Source: Paraspadella gotoi
Lineage: Eukaryota; Chaetognatha
NCBI GenBank assembly: GCA_051294375.1
Contig: CM119265.1
Location: forward strand, 11,347,818-11,411,817
Reading direction: 5' to 3'
Length of the DNA stretch: 64,000 nt
The translations under genes were made by a program, and so were the position numbers. Of the stretch, positions 1-9,368 are shown in pieces. The notes below the pieces were generated by a model that was not told the origin of the DNA, ran no database searches, and saw nothing but the letters and a program-made list of their open reading frames with translations. Position 1 is the first letter of the stretch. The number at the start of each line of letters is the position of its first letter.

Positions 1-405
1 TTTTTAGTCGGATCTGCTTATCAGCAGATTCCGACTCTATAATTCTGCCAAAAAAATGATGTCCGTCCGTCAGTCCGACTGTCCGTCCCCCCTTAGCAAA
101 AAACTTCAATTACTCGTGATTGGATGGATGGATTGGTATGAAATTTTGTGTGTGGGTAGGATACTGTGTGATTGAGATGGATATGAAGTTTCAATGGAAT
201 CGTGCGAGTGGAAATTGGTTTTAATGGAAAAAACAAAAAAAAATCTATTTCACTATTTGAACGCCAATTTCTCATGAGTGGATAGGGCAATTGACTTAAA
301 ATTTTGTATAATGGTAGGAAAGTGTGTAAATAAAGTTTATAAAGTTTCTATGGAATCGTGCGAGTGGAAATGAGTTAAAATGGAAAAAAGAAAAGTCATA
401 TCTAC
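1..405 (+). repeat. Repeat family A, copy 1 (hairpin-ended interspersed element)
   Basis: The copy opens with a hairpin (AGTCGGATCTGC, short loop, GCAGA then TCCGACT) at bases 6-37. A GTCC-rich stretch follows, then two related modules that mention a GATGGATGG motif, TTTTGTGTGTGGGTAGG and GAGTGGAAATGAG. The same order recurs at 6240-6900 (inverted), 16800-17062, 27085-27590 (inverted) and 56855-57960. No coding sequence is seen. It looks like a non-autonomous DNA element; the class is uncertain. Confidence 0.75.
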
Positions 406-439
406 TGGAAGTATTTTTACTTAAATTTACTCAGTTTTT

Positions 440-700
440 TTTTTTTTTTTTTGCTTTTCTTTTGTGAATCAGCAGGGCGCGAACCCGAGTCCTTTGGATT
501 TTGAGGAGCTCGCGCTACCTCCGGCGCTACCGGACGAGTAAAGGGGCTGTTCAGCTTCTCTCTCTCTCTTTGAATTATATGTCGCTTTCTCTTTCTCTTT
601 TTCTCCGTCGCTACTGCTTCTGATTCTGATTTGTGACGTAGTCGTTGTCGTCGTTGTTGTCGTCGCATCATAATCCAGGTTAAACCACTCTTCTATTCTT
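440..700 (-). mobile_element. SINE-like element with tRNA-type promoter boxes
   Basis: On the minus strand a tRNA-like head has an A-box-like TAGCGCCGGAGG (518-529) and a B-box-like GGGTTCGCGCCC (475-486), about 32 bases apart, as in RNA polymerase III internal promoters. The flank is CT-rich and followed by GTCGTC triplets. A related head (CAAAGGACCCGGGTTCGC) lies at 58985-59060, and related CT/GCTGCT-rich bodies occur at 30500-30700, 33150-33350, 35430-35720 and 42590-42830. It is not a functional tRNA because the arms do not fold as a full cloverleaf by eye. Confidence 0.6.
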
Positions 701-744
701 GCTTGCAACTTCTCTATGCAAGTTGAAAAAATTATGCAAGTTGA

Positions 745-2078
745 AAAAATTATAATCTGACTACCCAAATTGCAAACGCGTTTGCCAGAAATTCGGTTAA
801 AAAACACTTGTAAAAACGCCACGATTCCAAGAGCGTTGCATCTGAAGAGCTTGTCCTATTCGTTTTATGGCATTTGATAAAGGATTTAATATCAAACAAG
901 CCAGGGGAAATGCACTACTCATCTCCGGAGAATTTTCAAACCTCATTTTTACTATAGAAATGAAAGGGAAAGTTTACAAACTTAAAATTGCAAACGGGAT
1001 TGCTATATGTTCCTGTTACATGAGCAACTTCGAATTTCGCAATTCTGATAGCTTTGTGTCTGAAGAGCTTGTCCTATTTTTCTTTTTTCATTTTTTATTA
1101 ATGATTTTGACATAAAATGATCAGGTTTAAATGAAATAGTCCGGTTTGAATCGCGAAATTTTTATTTAAAAAGAAATTAAAAGGAAGGTTGAGAAAAAAA
1201 CTGATTTTTCCTAATATCTTTTGAAGGAATAAAGATAAAGGGATGGCAATAGTACCAAAATGAAGCCATAATCATAGGGCACATACAAGATACAATTTTA
1301 GAATTACTTATGCTGAAACCTCCTTTTAGGTGAGTGTCAAACTCAGTCAAAATTATAATGAATTTTAAAACTAATGACAACCCCATAAGAATAAATGAAA
1401 ATTTAATTCTTTTAATGATTCTGAAAGAAAAAAGGCTAAATTGTACTCTAGTCAAACTTTAAAGTTTTTTGGATAAAGAAAATGTGAATTTTTTGTCACT
1501 TTGCTTGTCTGATTTTACAAGCATGCTTACAAAATTCTACAAAATATTATTCACCCATCACAGCCTAAGTATTTATCTTTCTTTTTCCACCAGCAAAAAA
1601 GTAAACATTATTTTATGCTAGAGAACAGGGATATTTACTGAAATGAGCCGGAAGACATTCAACTTCTTCACTTTACTGTCATTTTTCAATAATAAAATAG
1701 GCGAATTTTTTATTATTTAACTCTCACAGGCTTCACAAAACATTATACTTTTATAATATCCCAATTTTAATGTAATTTATTATATTTTTTACCCAGTATC
1801 ATAAAATAACAGAAAGTTGTGGATTCCTTCGCTCGTTTAAGAAAAATATAACTAACGGAATTATAAGTTTGTAAGAGGAAGTCAGAATCGGGCAAATCTT
1901 AAAAGGCGAGAATGTTGAAAAAAAGGGTTGGAATTTTGATTGGTTTCCTAAGATTTCTCCACAATGTGAGGTCCGATTAAAGGGAAACTTGAGATTTACA
2001 ATATTCCCGTCATTCCACATCTATCGATATAAAAATATAAGAAAAAAGTCACTGGCTTCTTTCTATAACGGCTTCCTA
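745..2078 (+). repeat. Repeat family D, copy 1
   Basis: This unit of about 1.3 kb recurs in the same orientation at 9369-10495 and 25019-26350. Shared landmarks in order are CAAACGCGTTTGCCAGAAATT, GATAAAGGATTTAATATCAA, ATATCTTTTGAAGGAA, CACAGGCTTCACAA and CATCTATCGATATAAAAATA. Short open frames in it are not conserved as proteins between copies. Its class is unknown. The last ~100 bases are repeated again at 2512-2614. Confidence 0.8.
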
Positions 2079-2099
2079 TATCACGTTCTAAATATTTGT

Positions 2100-2225
2100 T
2101 TGCAGTTCTCTCTCTGTCTCACTCTCTCTCTGTCTCTCTCTCTGTGTGTCTTTCTCTCTCTGTGTGTTCTGTCTTTCTCTCTCTGGTGTCTGTCTCTCTC
2201 TGTGTGTCTGTCTCTCTCTGTATGA
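2100..2225. repeat. CT-rich microsatellite
   Basis: Runs of CTCTCTCTGT/CTGTGTGT form an imperfect pyrimidine microsatellite. Open frames here (for example leucine/serine-only peptides) are artefacts of the repeat. Confidence 0.9.
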
Positions 2226-2511
2226 TCTATTGCGTGATCGTTCGTTTTTTTAAAATTCTGATTATTTTTTTCCTTCTAAAAACTTTTATTATCGCCATTT
2301 ATTATATTTTCTCAATACAAAATCCCAAAATACAATAACTTACTTGACCGTACATTTCGTGTCGTTGCGGGGCAATGAGTAAACAATGCGGATGTCAAAT
2401 AAATCGTTGTCAAACAAAACTGTTTTTCCTGATGACTATAATGTATTTCTCAATGTATGAGCTCTAATACATCAAAGATTACGCATTGTTATGCTGAATG
2501 ACCTTTCCTCT

Positions 2512-2614
2512 TAAAGCGAAACTTGAGATTTACAATATTCCCGTCATTCCACATCTATCGATATAAAAATATAAGAAAAAAGCCACTGGCTTCTTCTTTT
2601 ATAGCGGCTTCCTA
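2512..2614 (+). repeat. Partial direct duplicate of the family D end
   Basis: This matches 1976-2078 nearly base for base (GAGATTTACAATATTCCCGT, then the TATCGATATAAAAATATAAG stretch, then ACTGGCTTCTT and GCGGCTTCCTA). The final motif also appears at 24508-24545. Confidence 0.8.
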
Positions 2615-2990
2615 AGTTATATTTTTTATTTAACTTTTTAAGCTCTATCAGAATTCATCAAAAAAGTTAAGATTAATAAAAAAAAATTTATCATTATATA
2701 GTAATATTGTAAATGGACTCTAACAAGAGAGTGCGTCCCCCAAAATATGAGCAAGATAACTCTTTAAGTAATAAAATATGAAATTATTATTATTAATTAA
2801 TTAGTTAAAATATTACTGTAACTCATGTTAATCATTAACATTGCTAAAGACTATATTTAGCTACTGGAAAACCGTAAAACAGAACTAATATTAAAATCCA
2901 AAATGAAAATGGATACATTTAGATTTAATTCTTCAATCTCATTTAAGATCATATTAAATAATCATCTCTTACATTGTTTTTAACTTATAA
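2615..2990. other. A/T-rich spacer, nothing recognised
   Basis: Low-complexity A/T-rich sequence with no repeat family, RNA gene or coding signal that I can support. Confidence 0.6.
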
Positions 2991-2994
2991 ATTT

Positions 2995-3335
2995 GACTCT
3001 TTGATTGTAAATCACTTACCCCCCGAAATTGTACATTTTTTCTTTTTTTTTTTGTAAATTGCTTTAGCGATTTACTTACCCCCCGAAAATTGTAAATTCC
3101 CATTAGCTCAATTTTTTTTTTTCATCTTTGTAACTTTTGCTACCTACTACGAGGATCTGTTCTTACTTTTTCTACTATGAGCATTTTCCCTTTACTTTCT
3201 ATAGAAATTTGTTCTTCTGTCTGCACCCACTAGATCTTCACTTGCATCACTTTATACAAAATAGCAAATTTTTTTCTTGTTTTAGTCTTAATAAACCAGA
3301 TGGCTCCACAAACAAAAGAGCGTTTTTAAAACAAA
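2995..3335 (+). repeat. Repeat family B, copy 1
   Basis: It carries the landmarks TTACCCCCCGAAA, CTACCTACTACGAGGAT, CTACTATGAGCATTTTCCC, CTGCACCCACTAGATCTTCA and AGATGGCTCCACAAACAAAA. Copies are at 3895-4235 and 24685-25010, all in + orientation. Two copies bracket the TMF1 exons in this block, so the element sits in the introns. Class unknown. Confidence 0.8.
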
Positions 3336-3513
3336 ATAATAATGAAATTTAGTTTTAGTATACCTATTCTTAAACAACATGTATTGGCGCAGTCACTGGT
3401 TTATCCGTGTATCTGCGTGTCCAAGGTTTTATTTCTTATTCTATATTCTTATTATATTTCATTTTATTTCGATCCGAAGAGCGTAAATTTATTAATTTTC
3501 GTTTTCGTTGCAG

Positions 3514-3597
3514 GCGATGCAAATATCCTCTGTCAAGTCGGCTCTTACTCAAGAGATAAACGAGTTGAAGAAGGTCAAAATTGATTTGGAGACTCGG
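3514..3597 (+). CDS. TMF1: TMF1 internal exon (seventh in protein order)
   Basis: A phase-0 exon of 28 codons, bounded by TTGCAG and GTAAGT. It encodes a heptad-like coiled coil (starting AMQISSVKSALTQEINEL). It aligns with the region of vertebrate TMF1 just before the serine/proline-rich linker. It follows directly, with no missing residue, the exon at 21577-21735 and precedes the exon at 3658-3885. That order shows the downstream part of the gene lying about 34 kb upstream of the start codon in this assembly. The product is a Golgi-membrane coiled-coil tether. Confidence 0.82.
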
Positions 3598-3657
3598 GTA
3601 AGTCCCTCCTTTAATCGTGGTTGAAGTGGCTGCTAACTTCCCAATATTCTTTCCCAG

Positions 3658-3885
3658 GTCCAACAGTTGACGGGTAAGGTCGTCGACCTGGAGCAAAGTC
3701 GCAGGACCAGGTCACCGCCGCCTTCTCCTCGACGCTCGTCCACTCCTCGACCCCCCTCCTCTCCACCTCCTTCGATCCACTCTCTGGTCGCTGCCTCCTC
3801 AGCGCCCTCTCTCTATAGCGCCATCCGGGACTCAGGATCGTCCTCCTTGCAGTTTGAAGAGATGCAGAGTCAGCTCAAACAAAAG
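3658..3885 (+). CDS. TMF1: TMF1 internal exon (eighth in protein order)
   Basis: A phase-0 exon of 76 codons between TTCCCAG and GTCAGT. Residues 1-16 finish a coiled coil. Residues 18-48 are a Ser/Pro/Arg-rich linker, the counterpart of the serine-rich linker in vertebrate TMF1. The exon ends with LYSAIRDSG and MQSQLKQK. These match the conserved start of the C-terminal TMF domain (LYDAVR...LQSQLK in vertebrates), which in mammalian TMF/ARA160 binds Rab6. The exons coding for the rest of that domain, about 90 residues, are not visible between here and the gap at 8289. Confidence is high for homology and lower for the exact gene structure. Confidence 0.87.
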
Positions 3886-3894
3886 GTCAGTTTT

Positions 3895-4235
3895 TGTAAA
3901 TCGCTTTTTTACCCCCCGAAAATTGTACAATTTTGGGCCGCTCCCTTTTTTTTTCAATTTTTTTTTTTTTCGTCTTTGTAACTTTTGCTACCTACTACGA
4001 GGATTTGTCTCTTACTTTTTCTACTATGAGCATTTTCCCTTAACTTTCTATAGAAATTTGCTCTTATGTCTGCACCCACTAGATCTTCACTTGCATCGCT
4101 TTACACAAAATGGCAAATTTTTGCCTGTTTTGGTCTTAATAAAACAGATGGCTCCACAAACAAAAGAGCATTTTTCTGAATTTTCACCATATTCTACGAG
4201 AGGGCTTTACAAAGCAGGAGGTCTTTTGTAAGACC
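3895..4235 (+). repeat. Repeat family B, copy 2 (intronic)
   Basis: This is the same ordered motifs as 2995-3335 and begins within about 10 bases of the preceding exon's splice donor. The tail (CTGCACCCACTAG) is partly repeated at 4258-4290. Confidence 0.8.
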
Positions 4236-4497
4236 AAGGAACATTCATTTGCTCTTCTGTCTGCACCCACTAGTTCTTCACTTGCACCTGCTCTTCAACA
4301 AAACATTTTTTTAAAAATAATTTTTTTTATATTTTTGCAAGTATTTTTTTCCTATTCTATGAAAATATGCAAAATTAACTGTTTTACTATTTATCGAGCC
4401 AGGACCGGCGTTGCCGGGTCCTGGCTCTATAATGTTTTAGAATTGCTTCTTTGTGACGTCGTCGTCGGCGGCGGCGGCGTCACGCAATTTTTATATA

Positions 4498-4690
4498 AAA
4501 ATCTTAAAAGCAATAGGGATCGAGCTTACTTTTGATGATAACCAAATATTGATGCGATGATAACCAAATATTGATGCGATGATAACCAAATATTGATGCG
4601 ATGATAACCGAAGGATTGATGTGATGATAACCAAATGATGGATGCGATGATAGTCATTCATTGATGCGATGCTAGTCATTGACGTGATGA
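4498..4690. repeat. 22-bp minisatellite (GATGATAACCAAATATTGATGC)
   Basis: About seven degenerate copies of a 22-bp unit (GATGATAACC, then AAATATTGATGC) follow the lead-in ATCTTAAAAGCAATAGGGATCG. The same lead-in occurs at 58110-58130 beside another short array. The complementary-strand version of the unit occurs at 60437-60510. A GA microsatellite follows at 4698-4725. Confidence 0.85.
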
Positions 4691-5049
4691 GTTAATTAGA
4701 GAGAGAGAGAGAGAGTGACTGAGAGAGAAATATAGAGAAAATAATAAAATAATAATAAAAGTTTTTAGAAGGAAAAAAATAAAAATCCACAAAAATCTCG
4801 GAAATAAATTTGGGATTTTGTATTAAGAAAAAAGTGGCGTGATAAAAATAAAATTGTTTTATTAGAGTGTGATTAAGCATCAATTAACTTTCTATTTTTT
4901 TTTTCAATTGAAATAAGACTGAAGTCTTTTGTTCATCTCGTTCAAAATGAGGTTGAAAACCTTATTTTTTTTCATATTATTGAAAATGAATGAGATTGAT
5001 ATTGATTGTATGAAATGAAAACTCGTCGCTATAAAGCTAAACTATTTTC

Positions 5050-5290
5050 AATAATAACGGTCAAAAAATTATAATCTCTATTAACTAGAAGAGTTTGAAA
5101 TGAATTTTCAACAACGATTTTATTTTTAATAAAAAAAACGGACATGTTTCGGCTTAACTCCAAGCCTTCATCAGCATTAAAAAAGTTAGTGAATTTGAAA
5201 CAAATTATGTGCATAAAGAAAGAGTGAGAGAAAGAGAGAGAGGGCAAAGTTTCCAACACAGAGTTGAGAAAGGATTATACCACAATCTCT
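5050..5290 (-). mobile_element. Hammerhead-bearing retroelement fragment, copy 1
   Basis: The order on + is CAACAACGATTTTAT, an inverted hammerhead, a GA-rich tract, then GCAAAGTTTCCAACACAGAG. Related arrangements are at 9060-9350, 17885-18390 and 20850-21275. No reverse transcriptase is visible in any copy. Such ribozymes are known from pseudo-LTRs of Penelope-like elements and from non-autonomous retrozymes. Assignment to either is inference. Confidence 0.6.
5125..5190 (-). ncRNA. Hammerhead ribozyme motif, type I with short stem III
   Basis: On the minus strand the conserved core is complete: CTGATGA (5174-5168), stem II GGCTT/AAGCC (5166-5162 with 5155-5151) and GAAA (5150-5147). Stem III is the self-complementary ACATGT, followed by the cleavage C at 5141. 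Stem I starts with four pairs (G-C, U-G, A-U, A-U), then an internal loop. This layout matches the Schistosoma-type hammerheads. Self-cleavage is predicted, not shown. Confidence 0.8.
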
Positions 5291-5454
5291 ATTAACAAAA
5301 TATATAGTTGACAATAATCAGTTAACGACTATGATATTTTTTTTACTTATTCAAATAAATTTTATTTCCTCATCTTAAAAAAAATTTAATCTTGAATGAA
5401 ATTTTAGATTGTTATATTTTTATATATATTAATCCGCGCAATTGCCGGATATAT

Positions 5455-5700
5455 ACAGTAGCATCCGTCTAGAATTTCTGAGACGGCAAGCTCTGTAACT
5501 CGAGTACAAATGATAATTTTAAAGAGCTTTTGTCTTGATATAGAGTACACATGTGGCTACTCCCCCTTCGGTAAGCCATTGCTCTATGACCAATTTTGGA
5601 ACATCACAACTTATTGTAAAAAGAAGCTTCAACCAGATTTGAACCTGAATCCTTTTCATAATGTTGAAATCCGGCGCGCTAAGCACTCGGCCAAATGATT
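5455..5700 (-). mobile_element. tRNA-derived SINE, family 1, copy 1
   Basis: The minus-strand head has A box TGGCCGAGTGCT (5693-5682) and B box GGTTCAAATCT (5645-5635). Its body shares TGGCTACTCCCCCTTCGGTA and the tail CTGTAACTCGAG / ATCCGTCTAGAATTTCTGAG with the copy at 6945-7195. The two copies are in opposite orientation. Pol III transcription is inferred from the boxes. The head resembles a Leu/Ser-type tRNA, but the arms are degenerate. Confidence 0.75.
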
Positions 5701-6239
5701 TTCAAAAAAATTAGTACAAATTAAATTATATAAAGCTGTAGGTTCGCTTTTAATATTTGGGGGGAAACAAATATTCAACGTTTGAAGGCAGAGATTTTTA
5801 CATCCGAGTCCCAAGTTTCCCGATTCGTGACGGAACGTTGCAACGACGACGATTGATACGAAGAAGAAAGCGAATATCTGGCTTATTTTTAATGTTTGAA
5901 ATTGAGAAAAAGTCAAAGCTTCGACGTTGAACATTTTCACGTTGCTTTTAAGGTGTTTTATTAAGTGTTTTTAACGAGTTGCTTATTGTGAAACAACTGA
6001 AACTGTTTTTATACATGGTCGCCTATTGTATCAATAATAATAAATAGGCTAATTATTGAGAGAATGAAAGAATGAAATTGTTTCGAAAAAAGAATAATTT
6101 AAGTTTACGATTTGCAAAAAAACAATTTTGAGGAAACAATGTCGGATCTGCCTACAATAATTAAGCGGTAATAAGCTAATACGATGATAATTCTTGGTAA
6201 TGTTTTCTGACTTTCAATTTTTGATCTTAACAGATCATA
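5701..6239. other. A/T-rich spacer with a stray family A end
   Basis: No coding or RNA gene is seen. The motif AACAATGTCGGATCTGCC at about 6137-6155 repeats the family A terminal sequence found at 6263-6285, so this looks like a partial element end. Confidence 0.5.
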
Positions 6240-6900
6240 ACACGTTGTAACATAAACAAGTTTGAGCAAACAATGTCGGATCTGCCCACAATCATTAATG
6301 GTAATTAATTAATTAATAATTAATTTAAGTTAATTAATTAAGCAATTAATTATTTTGATCCAAAAGTTTGTTTTGATTGATTGACTGATTAATTATTTGA
6401 TTAATTAATACATCTTACATTTAATATAAAAAGGAAAAAGAAGCATAATCAATTAGTGAAATAGGTTCTCTGTTTTTTCCATTTAAACTCATTTCCACTC
6501 AAACGATTACATCGAAACTTGATTTCCAGCTTAATCACACACTTTTCTATCCAAATACAAAATTTCAAGTCAATTGCCCCATCCACTCCTGAGTAATTGG
6601 TGTTCAAATAGTAAAAAAAATTTTTCCATTTAAACTAGTTTCCACTTGGACGATTCCATCGAAACTTCATATCCAGCTCAATCACACACTTTCCTACCCA
6701 CACACAAAATTTCATTCCAATCCATCCATCCAATCACGAGTAATTGGTATTTTTTGCTTAGGTGGGATGGACGGACGGACAGACGGACATCGTTTTTTTT
6801 TGCATAATTTCTTATAATTCGATGTTCTGACATGATATAAGTGAATTTCCGACAAGATTGAGGGACTGAAAGTAGATCCGACTAAAAAGAAAAAAAAAAA
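6240..6900 (-). repeat. Repeat family A, copy 2 (nearly full length, inverted)
   Basis: It spans from the end motif CAAGTTTGAGCAAACAATG (about 6257) through TTAATTAATT tracts, two GAGTGGAAA-type modules and a GGACGGACGGACAGACGG stretch to AGTAGATCCGACTAAAAAG. The two ends carry short inverted matches (AGTCGGATCTGC versus GGCAGATCCGAC). At about 650 bp it best defines the family's length. Confidence 0.78.
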
Positions 6901-6944
6901 CCACAATTTATATTGAGGTTTTTGAATTTTTTTTTTTAAATAAC

Positions 6945-7195
6945 GAGATGGCCGAATGGTTAAAAACTAAGACTTCGACGCAGAATGGAATGGTAGGATT
7001 CAAATCCCACTCAAGGTAAAATTTTACAATAAACTGCTATGTCCCAAAAGTGGCCGTAGAGCTATGGCTTACCGAAGGGGGAGTAGCCATATGAGTACTC
7101 GATAACAAGACAAAAACTCTTTCAAATTATCATTTGTGCTCGAGTTACAGAGCTTGCCATCTCAGAAATTCTAGACGGATGCTACTTTATACATT
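6945..7195 (+). mobile_element. tRNA-derived SINE, family 1, copy 2
   Basis: A box TGGCCGAATGGT (6949-6960) and B box GGATTCAAATCCC (6996-7008) head a body of about 190 bases that matches 5455-5630 in reverse complement. The copy ends at AGACGGATGCTACTTTATA. It forms an inverted pair with 5455-5700 around the inverted family A copy. Confidence 0.78.
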
Positions 7196-8288
7196 TGTGA
7201 GATGTTGTCAGAATATGAATAAAATTTTAACAGTTTTATTAGCATTTACTAAGAGAAATATTTTAGATGTGTCATTTTTTTAATCAGTCATAACTATTAT
7301 ATTAGTGAATATTATGTTTTTATATTACCGTCTTAGATGGGCCTTCGGTAGCTCTACAACATGAGTTTTGGTTATCTCAAAAAAATATTTGTCACAGCTC
7401 AAAATTTTAATAACAAAATTCAATTGTCATTTATACCTAAAATATGCAGAGAACTGGATTTATTTTTTAACCATAAAATAGCCAAAGCATACCTTATCTG
7501 CTGGTAGTCTCAAAAATTTAAATTAAAATAAGCATAATCTCATTTACATATTTAAAGATTTTTCTACTTTACTAAATTTCTCCTTACTAGGTAAGTATTT
7601 TATTATTGTTTTAAGTGCACAACAATTACATTGTATAAGCTTTAACTTAAGATTATTTTGGAGAATTTTTAACTTTATTTTCAAATTGTTATTATTTTTA
7701 AAATGTTACTTTAAAAAAGGTATTTATTAATACTTTATCAAATTTCCATTTTTGTTATTATTATAAAAAGAGTTTAAGACAAGGATTCTAAATATATAAA
7801 TTTTTTGTAAATTAGATCTTCCAAGGCCGAGATATGGCATTTTGAAATTGTCAAAAAGAGAAAAAAATATCCCTTCAAACTCCAATAAAAAACTGTACAA
7901 TCAAAATATCTCCTTAATATTTTAAAGATTTTAGGTAATATTTTCATTCAAATTAACAATTTAACAGTCTTTAAGTTTCAGATCAGGTATCGCCTACCTG
8001 TCACACAAGTTGATGTACATGTGACATTGCCTGCATTATAAGTTATTCTTCCTTTTTTCTAAAATGAATCCACTAAAAAAAAAGAGATATATATATATAT
8101 ATAGAGAGAGAGAGAGCCGGAACTCGTTTAATCGTTTACTCGTCGCCTAGTGACGGTGGTGAAAAAAAAAATATAAAGTTAATTTATGCTTAATCACACA
8201 CTAACAAAACAATTTTATTTCTATCACGTAGACGAGAATCTCGCTTATAAAAAAATTCAACATTTTTCTAATAGAGAATTCCGTTCAA
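7196..8288. other. A/T-rich spacer ending in a family D start
   Basis: No gene is recognised. TATATA and GAGAGA microsatellites lie at 8085-8118. The last 40 bases before the gap (CAACATTTTTCTAATAGAGA, then ATTCCGTTCAA) are the first bases of repeat family D, so the gap probably hides a further D copy. Confidence 0.55.
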
Positions 8289-8608
8289 NNNNNNNNNNNN
8301 NNNNNNNNNNNNNNNNNNNNNNNNNNNNNNNNNNNNNNNNNNNNNNNNNNNNNNNNNNNNNNNNNNNNNNNNNNNNNNNNNNNNNNNNNNNNNNNNNNNN
8401 NNNNNNNNNNNNNNNNNNNNNNNNNNNNNNNNNNNNNNNNNNNNNNNNNNNNNNNNNNNNNNNNNNNNNNNNNNNNNNNNNNNNNNNNNNNNNNNNNNNN
8501 NNNNNNNNNNNNNNNNNNNNNNNNNNNNNNNNNNNNNNNNNNNNNNNNNNNNNNNNNNNNNNNNNNNNNNNNNNNNNNNNNNNNNNNNNNNNNNNNNNNN
8601 NNNNNNNN
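8289..8608. other. Assembly gap (320 N)
   Basis: Unknown bases. Open frames drawn across it are meaningless. Confidence 0.99.
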
Positions 8609-8619
8609 ATGAAATGAGA

Positions 8620-8985
8620 GTGGGAGAGAGAGAGAGAGAGGGAGAGAGAGAGCGAGCGCAAAGCAAAAATTTTTAAACAATACATTTAGCAATGTACAAC
8701 AGAGATAAAGTGCATGAAATCTAAACATAAACTGAAATTAATGTTAACAATAGAAATTAATAAGTTATTAGAATAAAGTGAAATTTGAAGTAGAAAATAA
8801 GTGGTGAGGGATAGATAAGTGAAGAAAAGTGAAAGTAACTTATTAGTTAGTACTCTACTAACTTATTAATTTCTATTGTTAACATTAATTTCAGTTTGTT
8901 TAGATTTCATGTACTTTATCTCTGTTGTACATTGCTAAATGTATTGTTTCAAAATTTTTGCTTTGCTCTCTCTCTCTCTCTCTCT
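8620..8985. repeat. Palindrome made of two hammerhead-element tails
   Basis: The left arm, about 8657-8775, and the right arm, about 8862-8975, are reverse complements. Shared landmarks are GCAATGTACAACAGAGATAA and GTTAACAATAGAAATTAATA. Each arm ends in a GA/CT microsatellite. The arm sequence is the same as the tail of the hammerhead element at 18180-18370. Confidence 0.8.
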
Positions 8986-9059
8986 CTCCCATATAAATAA
9001 AACTTTTTTTTTTTTATTACTGATGACTATAATTATGTATATACTCTCTTTTCGTTGTT

Positions 9060-9207
9060 TTTGAGGTATTAGGAAAAACAGTTTTGGTTTGACAACGATT
9101 TTTTGACACAATTTTAGTCAACATGTTTCGTCGGCTTTTCATTTAGAGCTTCATCAGTGTTTGACATCTATTATTTTGTCTCTGTTGAAGTAAGTTTTTG
9201 AGAGAGA

Positions 9208-9238
<31 letters not shown>

Positions 9239-9350
9239 AATTAAAGGGAAGAGTTTCCAACAAAGAATAAGGTAAGGGACAGTGGTCAGATGTGAGACAG
9301 CTGAAGGTGAGGAGAGGAAGAAGTAAGGTCTTGATGAACCTACAATTTTA
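9060..9350 (-). mobile_element. Hammerhead-bearing retroelement fragment, copy 2 (decayed ribozyme)
   Basis: TTTGACAACGATTTTTTGAC precedes an inverted hammerhead relic (9121-9157: GAAACATGT and CTGATGA are kept, stem II is disrupted and the cleavage base is T). A GA tract and TTCCAACAAAGAATAAGG...CAGCTGAAGGTGAGGA follow. The second half matches 18040-18110. Confidence 0.65.
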
Positions 9351-9368
9351 GGTTGAGTGATCCCTGGC

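Noticed and set aside
867-1115. An 82-codon protein in repeat D (MAFDKGFNIKQARGNALL)
   Set aside because: The equivalent frame is shifted or broken in copies 2 and 3, so it is not under coding constraint.
2431-2437. CTGATGA at 2431 and at 9022 as further hammerhead cores
   Set aside because: No GAAA follows at the right distance and no stem II can be drawn; they share only CCTGATGACTATAAT-type repeat sequence.
6945-7020. A functional tRNA gene
   Set aside because: A and B boxes are present but acceptor and anticodon arms do not pair, and the same head plus body recurs as a dispersed repeat, so it is a SINE.
8186-8728. Open frames of 130-147 codons spanning 8289-8608
   Set aside because: They consist almost wholly of unknown bases.
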